Assembly: GCF_015351765.1 (NCBI RefSeq)
Contig: NZ_JADKQA010000003.1
Location: forward strand, 163,203 to 227,202
Length of the DNA: 64,000 bases
From: Clostridium vitabionis
Lineage (GTDB): Bacteria > Bacillota > Clostridia > Lachnospirales > Lachnospiraceae
Reading direction: 5' to 3'
Position 1 is the first letter of the stretch; each line of letters starts with the position of its first letter. The notes beneath the pieces were generated by a model that was not told where the DNA came from, made no database searches, and saw nothing but the letters and a program-made list of their open reading frames with translations. The translations under genes and the position numbers were made by a program. This document shows positions 44,226-54,270 of the stretch, piece by piece.

Positions 44226-45134
44226 ATGATTCTGGAAACTGAGGATGATTTTGATCCGGGGAAAATCGCGGCCAGCGGCCAGTGCTTCCGCTGGCAGGAG
44301 GAGGCGGCCGGGTTCCGGGTGACGGCCTTTGGAAAAGTGCTTCACCTGCGCCGCCTGAAAAATGGGAAATGGCGGCTGTCCTGCTCCCGCCGGGATTTTG
44401 ACCGGATCTGGAGATCCTATTTTGATCTGGACACGGACTACCGCGGGATCCGGGCGATGATCCCGCCGGAGGATGCCTTCCTCATGAGGGCTGCGGAGTA
44501 TGCCCGCGGCATCCGGATCCTCAGGCAGGATCCCTGGGAGACCCTGATTACCTTTGTTATTTCCCAGAATCGGAATATTCCCGCCATCCGACGGTCGGTG
44601 GAGCTGCTCTGCGCGGCGGCGGGGACGCCGATAACATCCGGGGGCAGCGCGAAGACCCCGGCGCCGGGAGATTCAGCGCCGGCGCAGGAAGAAAATCCAA
44701 CGCCGCTGCAGGATGGTGAGGCGTTCTATGCTTTTCCCACGCCGGAGCAGATCGCCGGCATGAGCGGGGAGGCACTGGACGCCTGCCGCCTCGGCTATCG
44801 CCGGGATTATGTGCGGCGGGCTGCGGAGGAAGCCGCGTCGGGGAGGCTGGATCTTAAGGCGATGGCACAGCTTCCGGAGCGGGAGCAGCTGGAGCAGCTG
44901 ACGGGAATCTACGGCGTCGGGAAGAAGGTGGCCGGCTGTGTCATGCTGTTCGGCTTTCACGACCTCAACGCCTTTCCCATGGACGTCTGGATCCGAAGGG
45001 TTCTCGATAGAGAGTACGGCGGGGCGGACCGGTATCCGTTTGCCCGCTACGCGCCGTACAATGGGGTGATGCAGCAATATTTGTTTGAATATGGCAGAAT
45101 TATTGAAAAAAATAGGATTGGAGGAACAAAATGA
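44226..45134 (+). CDS. 8-oxoguanine DNA glycosylase (OGG1 type)
   Basis: 302 residues. Removes 8-oxoG from DNA and cuts the strand. OGG1 N-terminal block GQCFRWQEE, then the helix-hairpin-helix LTGIYGVGKKVAGCVMLFG with the catalytic lysine in GVGKKVA and the activating aspartate in FPMDVWIRRVL. ATG 44226 (GGGAG 7 nt upstream). Residues ~134-170 are a Thr/Pro/Ala/Glu low-complexity insertion between NRNIPAIRRSVELL and the YAFPTPEQIA motif, not expected in the family. The stop overlaps the folD start. Confidence 0.92.
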   Translation: MILETEDDFDPGKIAASGQCFRWQEEAAGFRVTAFGKVLHLRRLKNGKWRLSCSRRDFDRIWRSYFDLDTDYRGIRAMIPPEDAFLMRAAEYARGIRILRQDPWETLITFVISQNRNIPAIRRSVELLCAAAGTPITSGGSAKTPAPGDSAPAQEENPTPLQDGEAFYAFPTPEQIAGMSGEALDACRLGYRRDYVRRAAEEAASGRLDLKAMAQLPEREQLEQLTGIYGVGKKVAGCVMLFGFHDLNAFPMDVWIRRVLDREYGGADRYPFARYAPYNGVMQQYLFEYGRIIEKNRIGGTK

Positions 45135-45973
45135 CACTTTTGAAGGGTGCGGAGCTCGCCGCGGAGATCGCGGAGACCCTTCCGGGGCGAATTGCGAAGC
45201 TGTCCCGGACGCCGGTCCTGGCTATCGTGCGGATCGGGGAGAGGCCGGACGACCTCGCCTATGAGCGGGGCGCGAAAAAAAGGATGGAAAAACTGGGTCT
45301 CCGGGCGGAGACCTTTGCCTTTCCGGCGGAGATCGGGGAGAACGATTTTCTCCGGGAGTTCGACAGGATCAACCGAGATCCGGGCATTGACGGCATTCTC
45401 CTGATGCGCCCGCTTCCCGACGGGATCAGCGGGGAGAAGGTGCTGCGCGTCCTCGATCCGGCGAAGGATCTGGATGGCATTTCCCTCACCAACATGGCGC
45501 TGGTGTTCCGGGGGGATCCCTGCGGCTTTGCTCCCGCGGTGGCGGAGGCCGCCGTGCGCCTGCTGAAGACGGCGAAGGTACCGCTCCGGGGAAGCCGGGT
45601 GACAATCGTCGGGCGCAGCGAGGTGGTCGGACGTCCTCTGATCCTGCTGTTCCTCCGGGAAAATGCGACCGTGACGGTCTGCCACACAAAGACGGTGGAC
45701 CTTCCCGCCCGATGCCGCGAGGCGGACATTCTGGTCAGCTGCGCCGGGAGGCGGAATCTGATCGGAAAAGACTGCGTGAAGCCGGGCGCGGTGGTTGTCG
45801 ATGTGGGCATCAATACGGACGAAGAGGGGAAGCTTTGCGGGGATGTGAATTTTGATGAGGTGAAGGAGCTGGCATCGATGATCACGCCGGTTCCCGGAGG
45901 CGTTGGGAGTGCCACGACCTCCGTGCTCGCGGAGCATCTGGTCGCCGCGGCGGAAAGGAGAGCGCATGGATGA
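45131..45973 (+). CDS. folD: FolD, probable methylene-THF dehydrogenase without cyclohydrolase residues
   Basis: 280 residues, standard length. The Rossmann dehydrogenase part is intact: TIVGRSEVVGRP, TVTVCHTKT, DILVSCAGRR, GAVVVDVGIN, DVNFDEV and ITPVPGGVGSATTS. In bifunctional FolD the cyclohydrolase uses a lysine in the YVxxKxK motif and a glutamine in the LVQLPLP motif. Here the aligned segments are YERGAKK (Ala48 at the catalytic lysine) and LLMRPLP (Met92 at the glutamine), while the later aspartate (DLDGIS) remains. A separate cyclohydrolase gene, fchA, overlaps its end by 8 nt. GGAGG is 6 nt upstream. Confidence 0.9.
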   Translation: MTLLKGAELAAEIAETLPGRIAKLSRTPVLAIVRIGERPDDLAYERGAKKRMEKLGLRAETFAFPAEIGENDFLREFDRINRDPGIDGILLMRPLPDGISGEKVLRVLDPAKDLDGISLTNMALVFRGDPCGFAPAVAEAAVRLLKTAKVPLRGSRVTIVGRSEVVGRPLILLFLRENATVTVCHTKTVDLPARCREADILVSCAGRRNLIGKDCVKPGAVVVDVGINTDEEGKLCGDVNFDEVKELASMITPVPGGVGSATTSVLAEHLVAAAERRAHG

Positions 45974-46598
45974 CCTGCGGAGAGTAACCCTGGAAGAATT
46001 TGCGGACAGGACCTGGTCCGCGGCTCCGGCACCGGGCGGCGGTGCCGTGGCAGCCTTCGGCGGCGCGCTGGGGGCAGCCCTGGCCGGCATGACGGCGAAC
46101 CTGACCGTGGGAAAGAAGAAATACGAGGCCGCGTGGGCGGAGATGGAGGAAACCGCGGCGAAGGCGGCGGACATCCGGGAACGACTCCTCGACAGCGTAA
46201 ATGAGGACGCGGCGGGCTTTAGCGGTTATATGGCGGCGCTTAAGCTGCCGAAGGACACGGAGGAGCAGCGGAGAATCCGCACCGAGCGCCTGCAGGAGGA
46301 ACTCTGGGCCGCGGCGCAGGTGCCACTCCGGGCGGCAGAGACGGCCATGGAGATCTTCGATCTTTCGGAGACGGTGGTCCGGCGCGGTAATCCGGGGCTC
46401 ATCACCGACGGGCTGATTGCCGCCATGGAGGCCAGGACGGCTGTCTGGGCGCTGATCCTGAATGTCCGGATCAATCTGGACGGCCTCCTGGACCGGGATC
46501 TCGCGGAGCGGACAGGGAAGAAGTGTGATACCCTTATGCGCGAGGCGGAGAAGCGGGAGAAGGAGATCCTCTCCCTTTCCCATTTCTTCAAAAGCTGA
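45966..46598 (+). CDS. fchA: Methenyl-THF cyclohydrolase / cyclodeaminase-family protein FchA
   Basis: 210 residues. Matches the C-terminal domain of formiminotransferase-cyclodeaminase: SAAPAPGGGAVAAFGGALGAALAGM, TVGKKKY, ERLLDSVNEDAAGFSGYM, and GNPGLITDGLIAAM. Clostridial FchA hydrolyses 5,10-methenyl-THF to 10-formyl-THF. ATG 45966 lies inside the end of folD with AAGGAG 5 nt before it, so production is coupled. The pair would do what one bifunctional FolD usually does in one-carbon metabolism. Confidence 0.9.
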   Translation: MDDLRRVTLEEFADRTWSAAPAPGGGAVAAFGGALGAALAGMTANLTVGKKKYEAAWAEMEETAAKAADIRERLLDSVNEDAAGFSGYMAALKLPKDTEEQRRIRTERLQEELWAAAQVPLRAAETAMEIFDLSETVVRRGNPGLITDGLIAAMEARTAVWALILNVRINLDGLLDRDLAERTGKKCDTLMREAEKREKEILSLSHFFKS

Positions 46599-46703
46599 TT
46601 CCTGTTCAGAGCCCGCATGTGCTGAGCAGGTACATTATTTTCATGATATGCGATAAGTGCCGCCCGAGCGGCATTATGTTAATAGAGAAAGGAATAATTC
46701 CGG

Positions 46704-47288
46704 ATGTTTATTCTTGGAATGATGGCCCTGCCCGGAGATCAGCCGGCGACGGATGACCGGGCGGACGAGAAGCTTCTGGAGCGGGCCGGCCGCGGGGACA
46801 AGGAGGCCTTCCAGGAGCTTTACAGGAATACATACCGGCGGGTTTACGGATACGTACTTTCTATTGTGAAAGATCCCGGTGACGCGGAGGAGGTTCTTCA
46901 GGAAACCTTTGTCCGGGTCTGGACGTCGTGTCCGAATTACCGGCCTCAGGGCAAACCGCTGGCATGGATATTTACGATAGCGAAAAATGAGTGCCGGATG
47001 ATGTTCCGCAGCCGGAAGCATGATGCGGATGTGGACATTGAGGATTTATCCGACCGGGAGGTGGAGGATTACTGCCCGCAGGTGGAGAATGCCGCTGACC
47101 GGGAGGCGCTCAACGCGGCGCTCGGGATTCTTGCGGAGGATGAGCGCAGTATCGTGCTTCTTCACGCTTCCGCGGGAATGAAGCACAGGGAGATCGCGGA
47201 CGCGATGAGGCTGCCGCTCTCGACGGTTCTCTCAAAATACAGCCGCGCGATGAAGAAACTGCAGAAATATCTGGGAGAGGAGGGATGA
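46704..47288 (+). CDS. ECF-type RNA polymerase sigma factor
   Basis: 194 residues. Sigma region 2 (about 25-95): FQELYRNTYRRVYGYVLSIVKD, AEEVLQETFVRVW, PLAWIFTIAKNECRMMFR; region 4 (about 130-185): DERSIVLLHASAGMKHREIADAM and LPLSTVLSKYSRAMKKL. ATG 46704 with AAAGGA 10 nt upstream. The partner anti-sigma gene starts within its stop codon. A small hairpin (CCTGTTCAG/CTGAGCAGG, 46602-46631) separates it from fchA. Confidence 0.93.
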   Translation: MFILGMMALPGDQPATDDRADEKLLERAGRGDKEAFQELYRNTYRRVYGYVLSIVKDPGDAEEVLQETFVRVWTSCPNYRPQGKPLAWIFTIAKNECRMMFRSRKHDADVDIEDLSDREVEDYCPQVENAADREALNAALGILAEDERSIVLLHASAGMKHREIADAMRLPLSTVLSKYSRAMKKLQKYLGEEG

Positions 47289-48724
47289 CATTGCAGGCGA
47301 ATGAGAAGTTATCGTGGAACAGTGACGAAATTGAACAGCATATCAAGTCAGCAGTGGACACCCTGACTCCCGACATTTTTGACCGCATTGACCTGTCCGT
47401 TCCGCAGGAACCGCGGCGGAAGGAGCCGGAGAGGGGAAGCTCGAAGGTTGTCCGTCTGACCCGGCGCATCCGCGCGGCGGCGATGCTTGCGGCCGCCTGC
47501 CTGATCCTCCTGGCCGGTATCGGATCCTTCAATTTTTATACCAGCCGGCGGGTAGATTCTGTGATCGGTATCGATGTGAACCCGAGCATCGAGATTGAGG
47601 TCAACCGGAACAGCCGCGTGCTCAGCGCGGAAGCCCTCAACAGTGACGGGGAGGACATTCTGGACGGGATGGATCTCAAGAACGTCCGCATGGATATCGC
47701 CGTGAACGCGGTGATCGGATCCATGGTTCGTCACGGATATTTTGACGAGCTGGAAAATGCAGTCCTGGTGACGGTTTCCAATAAGAACAGTGAGAAGGCA
47801 TCGGCGGTCCGCCGCGATGTGGTCAGCGAGGTTGAGACCTCTCTGGAGGAACACAACGTCAATGCCGTCGTTTATAACCAGGAGGCGGAGGAGACGGATG
47901 AGCTCCGGCAGCTTGCGGATAAGTACGGCATTTCTTACGGAAAGGCGTATTTCCTGAATGAGCTGGTTAAAGAGAATGGCCTCTCGGAAGAAGATATGGC
48001 CCGTCTGTCGGGCATGACCATGGAGGAGATTGCCCGCTATATCTCGGAGAAATCCCTGAGCGTGACCGCGCAGACGGGAAATGATGCCCCGATCGAGACC
48101 GAGGTGGTCACGGCACCGGAGACAGAATCTCCGTCCACGGATACAGCGGCTGACCAGCCGTCCGCGGTTCCTTCCGCGGAATCCGCCGCGTCCTCCGCGG
48201 GGGGCGCTGCAGAAACACGGCCGGAGACTGCCGCGCCCGGGCAGGGCACCCGCCCGGCAGCGCCGGCGGAGACTATCCCGGAAAGCTCCTCAGAAACACA
48301 GGAGGAGATTTCGGGTGGAACGATCGGCATTGATGACGCGGATTATGATGGGGAGATCCTGACCGTGACATTTGACGGCAATGTCACCTGGAAATCTGCC
48401 TCTGTCTCCATCGAGGATGAGGACGGAGAGAGCTATCCGGCCAAGATTGTCGATACGGATTCCACATCCTGCGAGATCGAGGTCACCGGCCTTCCCTCTG
48501 GGACGAAGTGCCGCTTCACGATCGCCGGCGTCTCGGCAAAGGCATCCGGAAAGGTGAAGAGCGTGACCGGAACCTTCGACACTCCGGAGATTGCGGCCGG
48601 CGCCGAGGAGAATTCCTATCGGAAGAACCGGCACACGGACGCTGATGACGAGGAAGAAACCGAATCGGCCGCCAGTGCCGCGGCGTCAATGGCGGCCACC
48701 CAGGGATCTTCGGAAAGTTTTTAA
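47285..48724 (+). CDS. RsgI-like membrane anti-sigma factor
   Basis: 479 residues. Cytosolic N-terminus (1-60), single membrane helix (about 62-84), then the extracellular autoproteolysis-type domain with VIGIDVNPSIEIEVNRNSRV; the N99-P100 pair sits where RsgI proteins are cut. A ~100-residue helical part (LADKYGISYGKAYFL.., LSGMTMEEIARY) follows, then a Pro/Ser/Thr/Glu-rich spacer (~270-345) and a C-terminal Ig/Fn3-like domain (~350-435). Presumed mechanism: it holds the overlapping ECF sigma factor and releases it on an outside signal. Overlaps the sigma gene by 4 nt. Confidence 0.88.
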   Translation: MTLQANEKLSWNSDEIEQHIKSAVDTLTPDIFDRIDLSVPQEPRRKEPERGSSKVVRLTRRIRAAAMLAAACLILLAGIGSFNFYTSRRVDSVIGIDVNPSIEIEVNRNSRVLSAEALNSDGEDILDGMDLKNVRMDIAVNAVIGSMVRHGYFDELENAVLVTVSNKNSEKASAVRRDVVSEVETSLEEHNVNAVVYNQEAEETDELRQLADKYGISYGKAYFLNELVKENGLSEEDMARLSGMTMEEIARYISEKSLSVTAQTGNDAPIETEVVTAPETESPSTDTAADQPSAVPSAESAASSAGGAAETRPETAAPGQGTRPAAPAETIPESSSETQEEISGGTIGIDDADYDGEILTVTFDGNVTWKSASVSIEDEDGESYPAKIVDTDSTSCEIEVTGLPSGTKCRFTIAGVSAKASGKVKSVTGTFDTPEIAAGAEENSYRKNRHTDADDEEETESAASAAASMAATQGSSESF

Positions 48725-48732
48725 AAATTTGC

Positions 48733-48761
48733 TTGACGATTACAGAACAGCGAGATATAAT
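48733..48761 (+). promoter_or_regulatory. tRNA-Gln promoter
   Basis: TTGACG (48733-48738), 17 nt, TATAAT (48756-48761). Confidence 0.85.
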
Positions 48762-48799
48762 AACTTTCGCAGTCGGGAAACCGGTTGCGAAAGAAATAA

Positions 48800-48872
48800 T
48801 GGGCTATAGCCAAATGGTAAGGCAGCGGACTCTGACTCCGTCATTGTGAAGGTTCGAATCCTTCTAGCCCAG
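48800..48872 (+). tRNA. tRNA-Gln(CTG)
   Basis: 73 nt. Acceptor TGGGCTA pairs with TAGCCCA, discriminator G; anticodon loop CTCTGAC gives CTG; T-arm GAAGGTTCGAATCCTTC. CCA is not encoded. Confidence 0.95.
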
Positions 48873-48879
48873 GTCACTG

Positions 48880-48918
48880 ACCGGCTCTCAACAGAGAATG
48901 TTGACAGCCGGTTTTTTT
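48880..48918 (+). terminator. tRNA-Gln terminator
   Basis: ACCGGCT.CTCAAC pairs with GTTGAC.AGCCGGT, followed by seven T (48912-48918). Confidence 0.9.
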
Positions 48919-49048
48919 ATGCCTGATGTATCCCTGGCCGCGCGGAGTACCATTCCGGTTTCGCGTACGATAGCGGCCATTGAACCCGTTTGCTGTGCCC
49001 CGCATGGCGGCGGGTCTCTGATCATGACAAGACGAAAGGATGATATTT

Positions 49049-50251
49049 ATGAAGACAGCCGCCTGGAGTGAACTGGAGAAGATGCCCGCAGGATCCTTTC
49101 TGCTTCTGGATGTCCGTGAGCCGGAGGAGTACCGGAGGGGAACGCTGCCCGGCGCGGTGAACCTCCCGGAGGAGCTTCTCGAGGAGCAGTGGGAAGCCGC
49201 GGATAAGGCGCCCGGCCGTGTGACATTTGCCCGGGCCTATGAGGAACCGGTGATTCTCCGGAGAGACCAGCCGGTGTATCTCATCTGCCATAACGGCGGG
49301 ACGGTCAGTGCCCGCGCGGCGGCCTGGCTTATGGAAAGGGGATTTGACGCCGGCATTGTCCAGGGCGGATATCGGCGCTATCTCGCTTCCAAGCTCCGGG
49401 AGGAGGCGGAAGACCCCGGCCTTGCCGAGAGAACCGCGGAGGTTGAGAGAAGCATCATCAAAAAGTACCGCCGGAGCCTCTGGCGGCCGGTGACCAAGGC
49501 GCTTCACGATTATCAGCTGATCCAGGCGGGCGACCGGATTGCCGTCTGCATCTCCGGCGGCAAGGATTCCATGCTGCTGGCGAAAATTCTCCAGGAACTG
49601 CAGCGCCACGGCAATGTTCCCTTCGAGCTGGTTTATCTGACCATGAATCCGGGATACAATGAGGAGAATTGGTCGATCGTCCAGAGCAACGCGAAGATCC
49701 TGGGGATTCCGCTGACCGTCTTTGAAAGCGGCATTTTCGACGCTGTGAAGGAGATTGACAAGAATCCCTGCTATCTCTGCGCACGGATGCGCCGGGGAAA
49801 TCTCTACGCCAACGCCCGCGATCTCGGCTGTAATAAGATCGCCCTGGGGCACCATTTCGACGATGTGATCGAGACTGTCCTGATGGGGATGCTGTTCGCC
49901 GGAAAATTTGAGACGATGATGCCGAAGCTTCACAGCCGGAATTTTCCGGGGATGGAGCTGATCCGCCCGCTATATCTGGTGCGGGAGGCAGACGTCAAGG
50001 CATGGCGGGACTACAATCATCTGCATTTTATCCAGTGCGCCTGCCAGTTCACAGAGGACTGCGCGGACAACCATGGGACATCCCGGAGGAGCGATATGAA
50101 GGAACTGATCGCCCGCCTGCAGAAGGCTGACCCGACGATCCCGCAGAATATCTTTAACAGCACCAGGGATGTCAGCCTGAACACGATTCTGGGCTGGCAT
50201 ACGCGGGAGAAGGCCTACTATTTTCTGGATGATTACGAGGAGAGAGGGTGA
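49049..50251 (+). CDS. Rhodanese domain fused to a TtcA-family tRNA thiolation PP-loop ATPase
   Basis: 400 residues. Residues 1-115 are a rhodanese: [23 protein letters not shown] and the active loop [18 protein letters not shown] with Cys80. Residues ~140-400 are a TtcA-like PP-loop enzyme: [20 protein letters not shown] (CxxC), [14 protein letters not shown] and a later Cys-rich segment ([10 protein letters not shown]). TtcA enzymes make 2-thiocytidine in tRNA; the fused rhodanese could supply persulfide sulfur directly. ATG 49049 has AAAGGA 8 nt upstream; ATG 49040 would place the start in the ribosome site. uvrB follows at 32 nt. Confidence 0.9.
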   Translation: MKTAAWSELEKMPAGSFLLLDVREPEEYRRGTLPGAVNLPEELLEEQWEAADKAPGRVTFARAYEEPVILRRDQPVYLICHNGGTVSARAAAWLMERGFDAGIVQGGYRRYLASKLREEAEDPGLAERTAEVERSIIKKYRRSLWRPVTKALHDYQLIQAGDRIAVCISGGKDSMLLAKILQELQRHGNVPFELVYLTMNPGYNEENWSIVQSNAKILGIPLTVFESGIFDAVKEIDKNPCYLCARMRRGNLYANARDLGCNKIALGHHFDDVIETVLMGMLFAGKFETMMPKLHSRNFPGMELIRPLYLVREADVKAWRDYNHLHFIQCACQFTEDCADNHGTSRRSDMKELIARLQKADPTIPQNIFNSTRDVSLNTILGWHTREKAYYFLDDYEERG

Positions 50252-50283
50252 CCTGCGCCGTCCCTGCGGGGAAAGGGGGAAAT

Positions 50284-52266
<1,983 letters not shown>

Positions 52267-52345
52267 GGCGCGGTGCACAGAGCACAGAATCATGGCTGAG
52301 ATATCGCGCGGAAAGCGCTGACGTATGAGCCGGAAATGACCGGGT

Positions 52346-53233
52346 TCAGAGAAAGGCGGTGCCCGGCGGGCTGTCCGTGTGGGCGACAGTCCTGTCCGGT
52401 CGGAGATAGGGAGTGATTTCCCGGATTTCGCCGGGGAGATGAGTGTCCGGCCGGTGTGCGAAAGGCCGGATGGCGCAGGAAGGACAAAGCGGGTCGAAAA
52501 TCAGATCTTTCTCCCTGCTGTAGAGATAGACATGGTCGGAAAGGCGTTCCTTCGGCTGGACTTCGCCGGCGTTGATCTCCCGGATGATCGCATTCATGTC
52601 CTGCACATCCGGAGCGCCACCTTTTGCCTGGAGAAGAACCTCATGGACACTGGAGGGGATGATGTAGAGGTCATCCCCGGCAGCGGCAGCGAAGCTTCGC
52701 AGGATTCCCGGATAGAGCATGGCGGCCGCACCGTAGATTCCCTGGCGGGTTGTGAGTACGTAGAGCGGACTTTCCTCCCTTCCGGCAGAAACTGCATCAC
52801 TGCCCGGCTCCGGAGGCAAGCCGCCTTTTTTCTGAGCCTGCCCCGGAGGCAGGGCATCCTCTTGCTGCTCCGGCTTCGTCAGCAACGCTTTCTCCATGGC
52901 GTCCTCGCTGATCCCCAGGAGGTCTGCGATCGATTCGAGATGCGGCGGCATGCATCGCGGTGAGTTGGCTGCCGCAATCGGGAGGAGTTCTTCCGGGGCG
53001 ATGCCCCACTGTTCGAGATGGGAAGTCCGGACTGCTGCCGTCATCTGGGCATGGGGATCCCGGTTGAAGAAGACGACGAAGATGAACGCCAGATCCATGC
53101 AGGGGAGATGGGGGAGACTCCGGAGAAGCTCCGTCTCCTGCCTCGGATTGACGATCCGCAGGGCGATGCGGGATCTCGCGAAGTCAAACTCCCGCATATT
53201 TTCCGCAATGGTTTTCAAGGTCTCTCTGTTCAC
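52346..53233 (-). CDS. DUF5688-family protein, short N-terminus
   Basis: 295 residues from GTG 53233, chosen because AAGGAGG lies 7 nt upstream. Recognisable blocks are FDFARSRIALRIVN, LPHLPCMDLAFIFVV, the LYVLTTRQGIYGAAAMLYPGILRSFA segment in part, and IIPSSVHEVLL. As I remember the Lachnospiraceae DUF5688 family, members have about 80-100 further residues before this point, so this one looks N-terminally shortened. Function unknown. A Gln/Pro/Gly-rich spacer lies at about residues 135-165. Convergent with uvrB. Confidence 0.7.
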   Translation of the reverse strand: MNRETLKTIAENMREFDFARSRIALRIVNPRQETELLRSLPHLPCMDLAFIFVVFFNRDPHAQMTAAVRTSHLEQWGIAPEELLPIAAANSPRCMPPHLESIADLLGISEDAMEKALLTKPEQQEDALPPGQAQKKGGLPPEPGSDAVSAGREESPLYVLTTRQGIYGAAAMLYPGILRSFAAAAGDDLYIIPSSVHEVLLQAKGGAPDVQDMNAIIREINAGEVQPKERLSDHVYLYSREKDLIFDPLCPSCAIRPFAHRPDTHLPGEIREITPYLRPDRTVAHTDSPPGTAFL

Positions 53234-53400
53234 GTAAACACCTCCTTCGGCGTGATGATTTGCGCGCCTTTTTTCGAGTTTCTCGTACCGTAAGTTCATC
53301 ATATCTGTGCCAAGGAGGGGCTTCAAGACGGAATAGTGGATGAAATCCCGGGGGAAAATGTGCGGGAGAGATCGGGATTTTTGGACAGGTTTTCCGGCTT

Positions 53401-53479
53401 CCGGGCGCAGAACGGGCTGCCTGCCATCGCAGGGAGCCGCGCGGCTGCCGGTTTCAGATCCCGGGCACAGAACGGGCTG
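53401..53479. repeat. Direct repeat with 60-bp period
   Basis: CCGGGCGCAGAACGGGCTG (53401-53419) recurs as CCGGGCACAGAACGGGCTG (53461-53479), 18 of 19 identical, exactly 60 bp apart. Intergenic. Confidence 0.5.
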
Positions 53480-53613
53480 TTCCGCATGGGAAAAGGTGCT
53501 GCCCGGAATGACAAAATTATCAGAAAAATATGTTTAATATAAAATATAAAACGAATATATTAAACTCATACCGGAAATACAGAGAAAAAATGATGGCAAG
53601 ATGCAAAATTCAC

Positions 53614-53642
53614 TTGACAAATTGTCTATTGCCGGCTATACT
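53614..53642 (+). promoter_or_regulatory. Strong promoter of an unassigned transcript
   Basis: TTGACA (53614-53619), 17 nt, TATACT (53637-53642), in an AT-rich setting. Predicted start near 53649. No convincing protein gene follows for 600 nt. Confidence 0.8.
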
Positions 53643-53648
53643 GTAGTC

Positions 53649-54092
53649 AGAAACAAGGAAACGGAGCACAGGATCCAATCATCAAGGTTCAGTTTTTACC
53701 GAACCGAAAGGAAGGGAGTGATTCCACCGGAAACATTAACTCGTCTGATTTACTCAGACCATAGGTTGTCTCCGCAAATCAGCAGCAGGTTTTAGCCGAC
53801 GAATCAAACAGTTCTATAAGACATATCAATGAAGCTTCTGCAGAGGAAGATGCGAAGAGAAAGCATTTTCCGTAAGGGCACACCGGTGGGGTGCTTTTGA
53901 AGCAGATAACCCGGAGAAGACAATAGAAAGTAAATGACAGTGAAGGTTTGATGGTAGCGGCAGAGGAACGGAGACGAAGACAACTGAATATCGAACTATC
54001 GAGAAATCTGAGAAGCGAGGTACACTCCATTGGATCTTGATCAGTAGAAAGGCATCGGTAATCTGAAGTTGATGGTTATCGGTGCCTTTCGC
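53649..54092 (+). ncRNA. Candidate structured non-coding RNA, ~440 nt
   Basis: Starts at the strong promoter and ends at a 14-bp hairpin AAAGGCATCGGTAA (54048-54061)/TTATCGGTGCCTTT (54076-54089) containing two G-U pairs. Inside are hairpins GGTTC/GAACC (53687-53706), GTCTGA-TTTAC-TCAGAC (about 53743-53759) and AAGCA/TGCTT around GCAC..GTGC (about 53861-53896). All frames are broken by stops; the longest plus frame is 64 codons with no ribosome site match to any family I know. I cannot match it to tmRNA, RNase P RNA, SRP RNA or 6S RNA. It could instead be a long leader of the NSS gene at 54271. Confidence 0.5.
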
Positions 54093-54150
54093 TATGTCCG
54101 AATATCTCCGGGGCTGTACCCCGGGCTATATCTGCTTTTCATGATTGCCA

Positions 54151-54179
54151 TTCCTTTCCGCAAGGAATTATGTTATACT
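54151..54179 (+). promoter_or_regulatory. Possible promoter of the NSS transporter gene
   Basis: TTCCTT (54151-54156), 17 nt, TATACT (54174-54179). The -35 is weak. Confidence 0.4.
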
Positions 54180-54270
54180 TGAAAAGCCCCACATCGGAAT
54201 GATGAAAAACTTTAAAGCTAAGAAGCATCCGGGCGGGTAAAACAGAGCATGATAGGGAAGGGAATGGAGT

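Noticed and set aside
53601-53795. A 64-codon plus-strand frame over the promoter at 53614-53642
   Set aside because: It begins upstream of the promoter, has no ribosome site and no recognisable motif.
53779-54030. An 83-codon minus-strand frame (Ser/Cys/Phe-rich)
   Set aside because: No ribosome site and composition unlike the genes here; it is antisense to the RNA candidate.
54100-54270. A riboswitch directly before the NSS transporter gene
   Set aside because: I looked for glycine, lysine and T-box signatures and found none; only a weak promoter is visible.
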